A stretch of DNA of 34,036 nucleotides from contig SSHE01000086.1 of the NCBI GenBank assembly GCA_008017315.1, positions 1 to 34,036 of the forward strand, in the 5' to 3' direction. Positions 27,122 through 34,036 of this stretch are shown in pieces (position 1 is the stretch's first letter; the number at the start of each line of letters is the position of its first letter). Made by a program: the position numbers and the translations under genes. The notes under the pieces were generated by a model. The model had not been told where the DNA came from, did no database searches, and saw only the letters and a list, made by a program, of their open reading frames with translations. The stretch comes from Acinetobacter sp. (GTDB lineage: Bacteria > Pseudomonadota > Gammaproteobacteria > Pseudomonadales > Moraxellaceae).

Positions 27122-28329
27122 AACCAAAAATTGCGATTGTGGGTGCAGGACCCGCGGGGTTGGCATGTGCGGAAGTCTTATCTCAGTATGGTCAATATGA
27201 TATTTCGATTTATGAGCAGAAACCCTCGGCAGCACGCAAGTTTTTGATGGCAGGTAAAACAGGGCTGAATATTAGTCATCATGAAGATTTAGTTAGCTTT
27301 ATTGCACGTTATGACCATGCCAAGCAGTTAAGCCCAATGATTGAAAAATGTCATGCCCAAGATATTCAGGCATGGATGCAGGGTTTGGGAATTTCTTCTT
27401 ATGTGGGGAGTTCTGGGCGGATTTTCCCCAATGAAATGAAAGCTGCACCATTACTGCGAGCATGGCTTAGACGTTTGCAAGGGCAAGGCGTAGCGTTTTT
27501 TTATCGTCATCAGATAACTCAGATGCAACAACATCGTTTGCATATTTTGAATACATCTACAGGGCAGACGCATATACAAGATTTTGCGGCGATTGTATTG
27601 GCATGTGGGGCGGTATCGTGGTCACAATTGGGCAGTGATGGTCTTTGGCAAAATTGGCTCAATACAGAACACATTACGCCATTTCAAGCCAGTAATGTCG
27701 GTGTTTTAGTGGATTGGTCGCCATTTATGCAGAATTATTTTGGGCAACCGTTAAAACGCATTCAAGCATGGGTCGATGATGAGCCTAAGCAATTCGGTGA
27801 GATGGTGGTGAGTCATTACGGGCTGGAAGGTGGGCTGGTCTATCGTTGTAATCGGGCATTACGTCAGCAGTTGAATGCCAATGAGCCGATGCAAATGTGG
27901 TTAGATTTGTTACCTGATGTATCGCAAGAGCACATTGTGGATAAACTTCTGCAAGGCAAAAAATTATCTTTAAATACACTATGGCAAAAAGTCGGTTTGG
28001 ATAAAACTAAAATTGCTTTATTACGTGATATTGTGGCCAAAGTAGATTGGCATGACGCTGCAAAAATGGCACAACATATTAAACAATTACATCTCACAAT
28101 CGTCGGATTTCGTCCGATTGACGAGGCAATTAGCTGTGCTGGAGGAATCCAATTTACAGCATTGGATGAAAATTTAATGCTCAAAGACAGTGCACATATT
28201 TTTGCTTGTGGGGAAATGTTGGATTGGGATGCACCCACTGGCGGTTATCTATTAACCGCTTGTTTGGCTACTGGACGTTGGGTGGGCGAAGGGGTGCATC
28301 GGGTTTTAGACCGTACTCACCCAGCCTGA
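27118..28329 (+). CDS. FAD-dependent oxidoreductase, HI0933/TIGR03862-like
   Basis: A 403-residue flavoprotein with the N-terminal dinucleotide motif IVGAGPAG (7-14), the segment RKFLMAGKTGLNISHHED typical of the HI0933/BaiN-like group, and the C-terminal FAD contact FACGEMLDWDAPTGGYLL. The length and the SSGRIFPNEMKAAPLLRAWL stretch suggest the TIGR03862 subgroup, whose substrate is unknown. The ATG overlaps the methyltransferase stop in an ATGA, so the two are translationally coupled. It ends four bases from the converging HopJ-like gene, with no terminator between. Confidence 0.88.
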   Translation: MKPKIAIVGAGPAGLACAEVLSQYGQYDISIYEQKPSAARKFLMAGKTGLNISHHEDLVSFIARYDHAKQLSPMIEKCHAQDIQAWMQGLGISSYVGSSGRIFPNEMKAAPLLRAWLRRLQGQGVAFFYRHQITQMQQHRLHILNTSTGQTHIQDFAAIVLACGAVSWSQLGSDGLWQNWLNTEHITPFQASNVGVLVDWSPFMQNYFGQPLKRIQAWVDDEPKQFGEMVVSHYGLEGGLVYRCNRALRQQLNANEPMQMWLDLLPDVSQEHIVDKLLQGKKLSLNTLWQKVGLDKTKIALLRDIVAKVDWHDAAKMAQHIKQLHLTIVGFRPIDEAISCAGGIQFTALDENLMLKDSAHIFACGEMLDWDAPTGGYLLTACLATGRWVGEGVHRVLDRTHPA

Positions 28330-28333
28330 AGAC

Positions 28334-28666
28334 TTATCTCACCGTTAAAGCCTCACCCTCAAACGTGATGCCATCCCATCCATTTTGCATAAATTGGCGG
28401 ATGTTTTGATGGTCTGTCCCTTCTGGAGTATCCAAAACCGCCTGATAATGCTCGGCAAATAAATTTAATGTATCTGCCTGATTTAAGCCATTTAACTGTG
28501 CAAAACAGAATACTTTGGCACTGCCTTGATTCTGCTCGGCGGCATTGTGCTGCGTGCCATTTTGAAAAGCGGTTGGGGTATGCTGGTAACGTGCATCAAT
28601 ATAAGCAATCACATCGGAAAATTTTGCAGTACCTGTTTGTAATTGCAATAATAAATCTAAAGCCAT
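28334..28666 (-). CDS. HopJ type III effector family protein
   Basis: A 110-residue protein that matches the HopJ family in length and pattern: an alpha-helical start (MALDLLLQLQTGTAKFSDVIAYI), then GSAKVFCFAQLNGL, LFAEHYQAVL, NIRQFM and GWDGITFEG. Despite the family name it is widespread in non-pathogens, and no secretion system is visible here, so an effector role is not implied. The frame is open 29 codons further upstream, but that stretch is not protein-like. The ribosome-binding site is weak (GGAA). It converges tightly on the flavoprotein gene. Confidence 0.85.
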   Translation of the reverse strand: MALDLLLQLQTGTAKFSDVIAYIDARYQHTPTAFQNGTQHNAAEQNQGSAKVFCFAQLNGLNQADTLNLFAEHYQAVLDTPEGTDHQNIRQFMQNGWDGITFEGEALTVR

Positions 28667-28780
28667 GTTGAACAAATTCCATTCATAAGATGAGTATAAG
28701 GTTAGCAAGGAATAGGAGGATGAACAACGTAAGTGAGTATAGGATTTGTGCAATCCCTGCTGTGATGGACGATTTTATAT

Positions 28781-28810
28781 TTGCATCCTCGTTGTGGGCT
28801 GCCGTATAGT
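28781..28810 (+). promoter_or_regulatory. Possible promoter of the SDR-crcB pair
   Basis: TTGCAT (28781-28786) and TATAGT (28805-28810) are 18 bases apart, about 30 bases before the ATG of the SDR gene. Confidence 0.45.
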
Positions 28811-28843
28811 GTGATGAATTGAAAAATATGGATTTTAATCACA

Positions 28844-29602
28844 ATGAAAAAAAATACCGTGCTGATTACAGGTGCATCCAGTGGTTTGGGTGAGGCATTT
28901 GCCCGATATTGTGCCAGTCAAGGGTGTCATTTGGCATTGGTGGCACGTCGGCTGGAAAAATTAGAACAATTGGCTGAACAATTACGAGAACGCTATGCGA
29001 TACAGGTTGAAGTGGCTCAATTGGACATCAATGAACATCAGAAAATCTTACCGATTTTTATGGGTTTAAGCGATTTGCTGGGGGGTATTGATACTGTCAT
29101 GATTAATGCAGGTATTACCAAAGTACGTCGTCTAGCAGATGAGCGTTTGGATAAAGATATTGATATTTTTAATACCAATGTGATTGCTGCGATTGCCTGT
29201 TCGGATGCTGCACAAAAAATGTTTCAGATTCAAGGCGGTGGTGGACACCTCATGGCGATTTCATCCTATAGTGCATTTATGGGATTGCCACAGGCAGCAG
29301 CATATTCTGCCAGTAAAGCGGCGGTTGCGAGTTATTTTAATGCGATTCGTAGTGCATTGTATAAACGTAAAATCACCTTGAGTGTGATCTACCCTGGTTT
29401 TGTGCAGACGGATCTACTCAAAGGCTTTAATAGTGCTCTGCCGATTATTGCCAAAGCGGATGATGTCGCAAAACAAATGTATGACGTGATGCTGAAGAAA
29501 AAAGCCGAAGCGATTGTGCCGCCTTTGCCTTGGAAAGTGTTGTATGGTTTGCAGCAAATGACCCCAAAACCTGTATTACGCTGGGTGAGCCGATTGTTGT
29601 AA
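28844..29602 (+). CDS. Short-chain dehydrogenase/reductase (SDR family)
   Basis: A 252-residue NAD(P)-dependent oxidoreductase of the classical SDR type. The cofactor motif TGASSGLG is at 9-16, NAG at 88-90, and the catalytic Ser141, Tyr154 and Lys158 (YSASK) are all present. Arg35 and Arg36 after the second strand favour NADP. The C-terminal PPLPWKVLYGLQQMTPKPVLRWV resembles membrane-associated SDRs that act on lipids or steroids, but the substrate is unknown. crcB begins 12 bases after the stop and probably shares its transcript. Confidence 0.93.
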   Translation: MKKNTVLITGASSGLGEAFARYCASQGCHLALVARRLEKLEQLAEQLRERYAIQVEVAQLDINEHQKILPIFMGLSDLLGGIDTVMINAGITKVRRLADERLDKDIDIFNTNVIAAIACSDAAQKMFQIQGGGGHLMAISSYSAFMGLPQAAAYSASKAAVASYFNAIRSALYKRKITLSVIYPGFVQTDLLKGFNSALPIIAKADDVAKQMYDVMLKKKAEAIVPPLPWKVLYGLQQMTPKPVLRWVSRLL

Positions 29603-29614
29603 AGGGGCAGATGA

Positions 29615-29992
29615 ATGTCGTGGTTTTTGGTGGCAAGTGGTGGAGCAATCGGTGCTGTATTGCGTTACTCATTTAGTGTATGGATGATGCCTTTGACACA
29701 GGGGCAATTTCCTTGGGCGACATGGTGGGTGAATATTCTGGGCTGTGGTTTGGCAGGTATATTTCTGGCGATGAGTGAAAAATTTCCTGTATTACAGGGA
29801 GATGGCAGATTTTTTGTCGTGGTGGGGATTTTAGGTGGCTTTACCACTTTTTCCAGCTTTGGTTTAGAAACCTTTAATATGTTGCGACATGATGATTTGA
29901 CCTTGGCATTGACTTATGTCGGGAGTAGTTTGCTCTGTGGATTTTCAGCATTAAGCATTTTATATTATCTGTCTAGGCAGGTATTATTTTAG
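29615..29992 (+). CDS. crcB: Fluoride channel CrcB/Fluc
   Basis: A 125-residue membrane protein with four hydrophobic helices, working as a dual-topology dimer that exports fluoride. Motifs seen are GGAIGAVLRY (9-18), the pore Asn40 in WWVNILGC and GGFTTFSSFG (74-83), which includes the sodium-site and phenylalanine-box region. AAAGGGG (29601-29607), overlapping the SDR stop, is the ribosome-binding site and favours the ATG at 29615 over that at 29611. I see no fluoride riboswitch upstream. Confidence 0.94.
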   Translation: MSWFLVASGGAIGAVLRYSFSVWMMPLTQGQFPWATWWVNILGCGLAGIFLAMSEKFPVLQGDGRFFVVVGILGGFTTFSSFGLETFNMLRHDDLTLALTYVGSSLLCGFSALSILYYLSRQVLF

Positions 29993-30100
29993 CACTGTAT
30001 TTGCATTTGATATGAATGCAGCGTGAGTGAATGGGCTGGACAACGTAGAACCAGTCACAATTTTATCGATGATTTTATTTTACACATTTGGATAGACCAC

Positions 30101-31564
30101 ATGGCTGAACAGGGCAACACAACAGCAGAACCATCTTTGGCAGCATTTGAACAGGCTTTGCGTACACGAGTGCAGCAGGGCGATGCACTGGCATGTTATC
30201 AAATCGTTGAGCATTTCGAACGTAAGGCATTTGCACCTAATCAACTGGAAGCTCAAAATCGGATTAACTTACTACAGGAAGCATCCAATAAAGGCATTGG
30301 TGCTGCAAGTCTGTTGTTGGGGCAGTGGTATTTAACAGGGCATTATGTACCAAAAAATCCTGCACAAGCGATTTTATTCTTTGAACATGCTGCCAATGTA
30401 TGCAAAGAATCTTATGGTTTTTATCGCTTGGCAGAGATGTTCCAAATGGGTGTTGAAGTCAAAGCTCAGCCTGAGAAAGGTTTGGATTATCTAAAAAAAG
30501 CGGTTGCCATGTACAATCCCGATGCGATGTTTACCTATGCCAATCAACTGCTCAAGCATGATGCGGATAAGGCATTGCAACTACTGAAAGAAAATTATAA
30601 AAGACATCAACATAGCCAAAGTCTTGTGCTGATGAATGATGCCCAGCAGTTGAATCAGGATAAGGTTTTGCAATTTTTGATTGCACATGCAGGGCAAGAT
30701 GCGTTGATCAGTGCATTATTGGCAGCACGTTATGTGCAGCAACAGCAATTCGAACAAGCATTGCCACTGGCAGATTTTGCGGCAAAACAGCATCATCCAG
30801 TCGGTTGTTATGTGCGTGCCTTACTCGAGTTTGAGCGTGAGGGTGGCGATGCCGAAGTCGGTCATCAGTTTATGTTGCAGGCAGCACAATCTGGACATAT
30901 AGAAGCAGCCTATCGTGTAGGACTAACCTTGCTCACGCAGGCACAGCAGCAGACAGATCAAGCGATTGAAGCGAATCTGTTGCAACATGCCTTACAGTTT
31001 GTGGCACAGGCAGCACAGGCAGGCTTTGCACCTGCCCAATTTACTTTGGGGCAATGCTGGTTGCAGGGTGTCGGGGTTGAACAAAATCAGCAAGAGGGCA
31101 TGGCTTGGATTGAGCGTGCGGCACAGCAGGGGCATATTGATGCCATGTTTACGCTGGCACTAAATTTACCTATGGAACATGCACAACATGTGCCATTATT
31201 GCAGGCAGCAGCACAAGCTGGACACCATAAAGCAATGATTTGTATGGGGATTTATTGTCAAAACCACGCACAACCAGAGCGAGCGATAGAATGGTTTGAA
31301 CATGCCAAAGCACGGGGTGATATGCGTGCCCATTATATGCTTGGAATGGCATATCTTGAGGGGACTGGTGTGGCAGCTGATAGTAAACAGGCAGTAGAAT
31401 TGTTCAATGCTGCAGGTGAAGCTGGCGATATGGATGCGTATTTTGCGTTATATCAGGCTTACCGTGATGGTAAGGGTGTGCGTAAAAATAAGAAATCGCA
31501 AGCAAAATATTTGAAATTGGCACAGGATGGCAAGCACCCTGAAGCGTTAAAAGTGGCAGAATAG
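30101..31564 (+). CDS. Sel1-like repeat protein
   Basis: A soluble protein built from Sel1-like tetratricopeptide repeats, 487 residues from the ATG at 30101. Clear units include GAASLLLGQWYLTGHYVPKN, then APAQFTLGQCWLQGVGVEQN with WIERAAQQGHIDAM, RAHYMLGMAYLEGTGVAADS with LFNAAGEAGDMDAY and ALYQAYRDGKGVRKN. Such repeats form curved helical scaffolds for protein binding. No signal peptide is visible, so it is probably cytoplasmic. A GTG at 30023 would add 26 residues of less typical sequence; neither start has a strong ribosome-binding site. Partner unknown. Confidence 0.85.
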   Translation: MAEQGNTTAEPSLAAFEQALRTRVQQGDALACYQIVEHFERKAFAPNQLEAQNRINLLQEASNKGIGAASLLLGQWYLTGHYVPKNPAQAILFFEHAANVCKESYGFYRLAEMFQMGVEVKAQPEKGLDYLKKAVAMYNPDAMFTYANQLLKHDADKALQLLKENYKRHQHSQSLVLMNDAQQLNQDKVLQFLIAHAGQDALISALLAARYVQQQQFEQALPLADFAAKQHHPVGCYVRALLEFEREGGDAEVGHQFMLQAAQSGHIEAAYRVGLTLLTQAQQQTDQAIEANLLQHALQFVAQAAQAGFAPAQFTLGQCWLQGVGVEQNQQEGMAWIERAAQQGHIDAMFTLALNLPMEHAQHVPLLQAAAQAGHHKAMICMGIYCQNHAQPERAIEWFEHAKARGDMRAHYMLGMAYLEGTGVAADSKQAVELFNAAGEAGDMDAYFALYQAYRDGKGVRKNKKSQAKYLKLAQDGKHPEALKVAE

Positions 31565-31577
31565 TGATGCACGAGAT

Positions 31578-31593
31578 TGCCCCGAGAGGGGCA
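31578..31593. terminator. Short GC-rich hairpin between converging genes
   Basis: TGCCCC and GGGGCA pair around GAGA. It lies between the Sel1 gene and the stop of the kinase-like gene. No T-run follows, so it is at best a weak terminator or a transcript-end stabiliser. Confidence 0.4.
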
Positions 31594-31596
31594 TAT

Positions 31597-32889
31597 CTAT
31601 GATGTGGGTGGTACTATACTTTCAAATAAATCAGATAGATTGTCATGTACTTTTAGGCTGATTAAGTTCCAATAATGCCCAGATACCGTGCGATTCACCA
31701 TTAAAGTTTCAGGCGAAGGCTGGAAACATTCCCAATATTTTAAGGATTCTTTGACCAAGGCTACGCCATCATGATGTGATGAATTTGCGGCAAAATCATA
31801 ATTCGTTGTGACAGGACGCATTAAAATCTCAACCCACGCCAGATACCAATCTTGTGGTAGTTGTCCTTTGCTAGTACGGACATGTAAGGCTCGTAGTTGC
31901 TCTTCTATGGCGGCGACATTTTGCTGTCGTGCGGCATGAATCAACTGTTTATAGGTATTCACAATATCGGTATTTAAAGTTTTTACACCACCGTAATCAT
32001 AAATAAGCACGCTACCATCTTCACGAAAGGCAAAATTCCCTGGATGTGGGTCACAATGAAAACGCTTTAAATAGAAAATTTCCTGCCCCATCGCTTGAAA
32101 TAAACGTCTGCCTAATTCATTGCGTTTGTCTTGTGACCATGTGCTGGCCGTTTCGATGCTGTCACCTGTTTCTTGACTTAAAGTGAGTACTCGGCGTGAG
32201 GAATATTCGGGATAAACTTGCGGAATGATAATTTTGTTGTCGAGTTCTGCGTGAAAAATGCGAAAGACTTGTAAATTTTGAGCTTCAATTTCATAATTTA
32301 ATTCGGTATATAAACTTTCCTGAATTTCCTGAAAAATTTCATCCTGTAATTTACGGTCAATTTTTAATACACCCATTAAACGCAAAGCCAATTTTACCTG
32401 TTTTAAATCACTTTCACAGGCTTGATCGACCCCAGGGTACTGTACTTTTACCACAACAGCTTGGCCATCTTTTAGTATAGCTTTATGCACTTGTCCAATA
32501 GAGGCAGCGGCAAAGGGTTCGGTATCAAAGAATTGGAAAAGTTCATTTATGGGTTTGCCGAGTTCTTTTTCCACTTGTGCCTTGATTTGAGCAAAGGGCA
32601 TAGAAGGGGCTTGGCGTTGTAATTTTGCAATCGCCGTTTGTACTTCAGGTGGAAAAATGTCTTTATATTGTGAAGCAATTTGCCCCACTTTCATCACCGC
32701 ACCTTTCATTTCACCCAGTGTTTCGGCAATTTTTAGCCCTATTTCTGAATACAGTTGCGAACGTGCTTGCAGCTTTTTTTCTTCATCAGCATTGATGTTC
32801 TTGATGGAGTTGGAAATTGTTTTAGTTGCAATACTTGCGGTCATCCCTGCAAGTTTCATAAAACGCCGACTTGCTGATGTATTCGCCAT
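31597..32889 (-). CDS. ABC1/AarF/UbiB-family atypical kinase
   Basis: A 430-residue protein of the ABC1 (UbiB/COQ8) protein-kinase-like family. The KxGQ motif (KVGQ, 67-70), the A-rich loop AAAS (127-130) in place of a P-loop, the ATP lysine Lys148 (VVVKVQ), a conserved glutamate-asparagine segment (199-205), the catalytic loop HCDPHPGN (278-285) and metal-binding DYG (298-300) are all visible. The family supports ubiquinone synthesis or lipid homeostasis. No ubiE or ubiJ is adjacent and there is no C-terminal membrane anchor, so it is probably a second ABC1 protein rather than UbiB itself. The ATG at 32889 with AGGGGG upstream is preferred over the longer frame to 33102. Confidence 0.9.
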   Translation of the reverse strand: MANTSASRRFMKLAGMTASIATKTISNSIKNINADEEKKLQARSQLYSEIGLKIAETLGEMKGAVMKVGQIASQYKDIFPPEVQTAIAKLQRQAPSMPFAQIKAQVEKELGKPINELFQFFDTEPFAAASIGQVHKAILKDGQAVVVKVQYPGVDQACESDLKQVKLALRLMGVLKIDRKLQDEIFQEIQESLYTELNYEIEAQNLQVFRIFHAELDNKIIIPQVYPEYSSRRVLTLSQETGDSIETASTWSQDKRNELGRRLFQAMGQEIFYLKRFHCDPHPGNFAFREDGSVLIYDYGGVKTLNTDIVNTYKQLIHAARQQNVAAIEEQLRALHVRTSKGQLPQDWYLAWVEILMRPVTTNYDFAANSSHHDGVALVKESLKYWECFQPSPETLMVNRTVSGHYWNLISLKVHDNLSDLFESIVPPTS

Positions 32890-32997
32890 GAAGCCCCCTG
32901 ATTGAGAAAATATTAAAAATCTTAGTCTTTGCAATGTACGTCCGTTAGCATTTTGATGCAAGTGTTGTGATGTGAAAAATGGTGATGGTATTTGTAT

Positions 32998-33026
32998 TTG
33001 AAACGGTTTTTCGAACTGGTTACAAT
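32998..33026 (+). promoter_or_regulatory. Promoter of the DNA methyltransferase locus
   Basis: TTGAAA (32998-33003) and TACAAT (33021-33026) have a 17-base spacer. The predicted transcript start near 33033 lies about 130 bases before the methyltransferase ATG. Confidence 0.5.
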
Positions 33027-33061
33027 GTTGAGATATATGCAATACAGAGAACATCATTTCT

Positions 33062-33169
33062 TTGCAAGAATTACAACAATTACAGTCCACAGATTTGCTC
33101 AAGAATATTTATCTGACTGCATTTCAAAATTATTTAGGTTTTCAAAATTTTCATTGGGTTTCATTATGA
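33062..33169 (+). CDS. Possible 35-aa ORF overlapping the methyltransferase start
   Basis: From a TTG at 33062 a 35-codon frame reads a helical, protein-like sequence (beginning LQELQQLQSTDLLKNIYL) and stops at 33167-33169, overlapping the methyltransferase ATG in an ATGA. AGAGA lies about 11 bases upstream. The overlap suggests coupling. It could be a small regulator, the remnant end of a larger gene, or chance. Confidence 0.3.
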   Translation: MQELQQLQSTDLLKNIYLTAFQNYLGFQNFHWVSL

Positions 33170-34036
33170 TACAAAAGCAATTCGACCTTTTTCAACTATC
33201 TGTTGATACTTTGCTACAACCCAGTGTCATTGAACTTTTTGCAGGTGCAGGTGGCTTGGCATTAGGTTTTGAAAAAGCAGGCTTTCATAGTGTATTACTC
33301 AATGAAATTGATAAATATGCCTGTCAAACCTTGCGTCATAATCGCCCAAATTGGAATGTGATTGAATCCAGTATTCATGCGATAGATTTTACCCAATATC
33401 GTCATCAGGTAGATGTTGTGTCGGGTGGATTTCCATGTCAAGCCTTTTCTTATGCAGGTTTAGGCAATGGTTTTGCTGATACTCGAGGGACATTATTTTT
33501 TGAATTTGTAAGAGCTGTACAAGAAATTCAACCTAAAATCTTGGTTGCTGAAAATGTCAAAGGTTTGGTTAATCACGATGATGGAAAAACTTTAGCAACA
33601 ATTAAAAATGTGATTGCAGAATTAGATTATATTTTGATTGAACCACAAGTTTTAAAAGCAATCTATTATCAAGTGCCACAAAAACGAGAACGCTTATTTT
33701 TAATTGCGATTCGTAAAGACTTAATTCAGCACATCTCGTTTGAATATCCACAGCCAAGTGCTGAAATTTATACCATGCGAGATGCGATGTTCGCAGGTCG
33801 TTTATATGATACTGATGTGCCAAAATCAGAAGGACAAGTTTATCCAGCCAAGAAAAAAGCGGTTTTAGATTTAGTGCCAGCAGGGGGATATTGGCGAGAT
33901 TTACCCGATGCCATTCAACGAGAATATATGAAAAAAAGCTATTTCCTCGGTGGGGGGAAAACAGGTATGGCAAGACGATTATCTTGGGATGAACCCAGTT
34001 TAACTTTAACCTGTTCGCCTGCACAAAATCAAACAG
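33166..34036 (+). CDS. DNA (cytosine-5-)-methyltransferase, N-terminal part (cut by window end)
   Basis: The first 290 residues of a C5 cytosine methyltransferase; the gene runs off the window. Motif I is ELFAGAGGLALGF (24-36), motif IV with the catalytic cysteine is GGFPCQAFSYAG, motif VI is ENVKGL, and motif VIII is QKRERLFLIAIR. The start of the target-recognition region, with GGGKTGMARRLSWDEPSLTLT, lies near the end. The target sequence cannot be told. The ATG at 33166 is used; the same frame is open upstream to beyond 33001, but that extension is not protein-like. A solitary methyltransferase or a type II restriction-modification unit are both possible. Confidence 0.93.
   Translation, partial: MIQKQFDLFQLSVDTLLQPSVIELFAGAGGLALGFEKAGFHSVLLNEIDKYACQTLRHNRPNWNVIESSIHAIDFTQYRHQVDVVSGGFPCQAFSYAGLGNGFADTRGTLFFEFVRAVQEIQPKILVAENVKGLVNHDDGKTLATIKNVIAELDYILIEPQVLKAIYYQVPQKRERLFLIAIRKDLIQHISFEYPQPSAEIYTMRDAMFAGRLYDTDVPKSEGQVYPAKKKAVLDLVPAGGYWRDLPDAIQREYMKKSYFLGGGKTGMARRLSWDEPSLTLTCSPAQNQT

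Noticed and set aside
29540..29614. Fluoride riboswitch before crcB
   Set aside because: crcB starts 12 bases after the SDR gene; no GG-GAUGG-like core or leader space is present.
33025..33165. N-terminal extension of the methyltransferase from ATG 33025 or 33037
   Set aside because: The frame is open, but the first ATG lies inside the predicted -10 and the residues are not protein-like; the ATG at 33166 gives the normal distance to motif I.
33602..34024. 140-codon minus-strand frame
   Set aside because: It is antisense to the conserved cytosine methyltransferase motifs.

Overview
The window reads as a chromosomal segment of a gamma-proteobacterium of the Moraxellaceae, most likely Acinetobacter or a close relative. 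I infer this from the low-GC coding style, the gene order pilQ-aroK-aroB-(SPOR protein)-gltB-gltD, a dsbC-hom-thrC cluster, and the protein sequences themselves. No database search was possible, so the genus is an inference. Genes are dense and mostly housekeeping. I see no tRNA, rRNA, CRISPR array, complete IS element or phage gene.

Layout. 1-3377 (+): the end of the type IV pilus secretin pilQ, then the shikimate genes aroK and aroB, then a membrane-anchored SPOR/DamX-like protein in the place damX occupies in enterobacteria. 3761-9797 (+): glutamate synthase gltB and gltD, separated by a 127-bp gap that carries a GC-rich hairpin repeat. 9949-10989 (-): a metallo-beta-lactamase-fold hydrolase and a DUF3565 protein. 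11160-11891 (+): hisA, sharing a bidirectional terminator with the converging thrC. 11957-15394 (-): dsbC, hom and thrC, with a 73-bp MITE-like inverted-repeat element between hom and thrC.

15659-19094 (+) is the least ordinary part. It holds a possible 14-aa leader ORF, a four-helix DUF4407 coiled-coil membrane protein, and a membrane-anchored protein combining a degenerate restriction-endonuclease-like motif with a glycine zipper. I propose this pair as the best candidate for an undescribed envelope or defence module; no function is shown. 19253-20968 (-) is ETF:ubiquinone oxidoreductase, with a good divergent promoter. 21204-25541 (+) holds a DUF1285 protein, murI, a DUF4062 protein with its own promoter, hemH and a glyoxalase-II-like hydrolase.

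25618-26400 (-): a small exported helical protein, whose promoter is overlapped by a perfect palindrome, and yacG. 26486-28329 (+): a TrmB-like methyltransferase overlapping a TIGR03862-type flavoprotein by four bases. Then come a HopJ-family protein (-), an SDR oxidoreductase and the fluoride channel crcB (+), a Sel1-repeat protein (+), and an ABC1/UbiB-family kinase (-). The window ends inside a DNA cytosine-5 methyltransferase (+), preceded by its own promoter and a possible overlapping small ORF. This suggests the edge of a restriction-modification locus that continues beyond the window.

Functionally, the window links aromatic amino acid entry (aroK, aroB), nitrogen assimilation (gltBD), threonine synthesis (hom, thrC), histidine synthesis (hisA), cell-wall D-glutamate (murI), haem (hemH) and respiratory electron entry (ETF-QO). 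Single accessory genes and the two-gene module sit between them.
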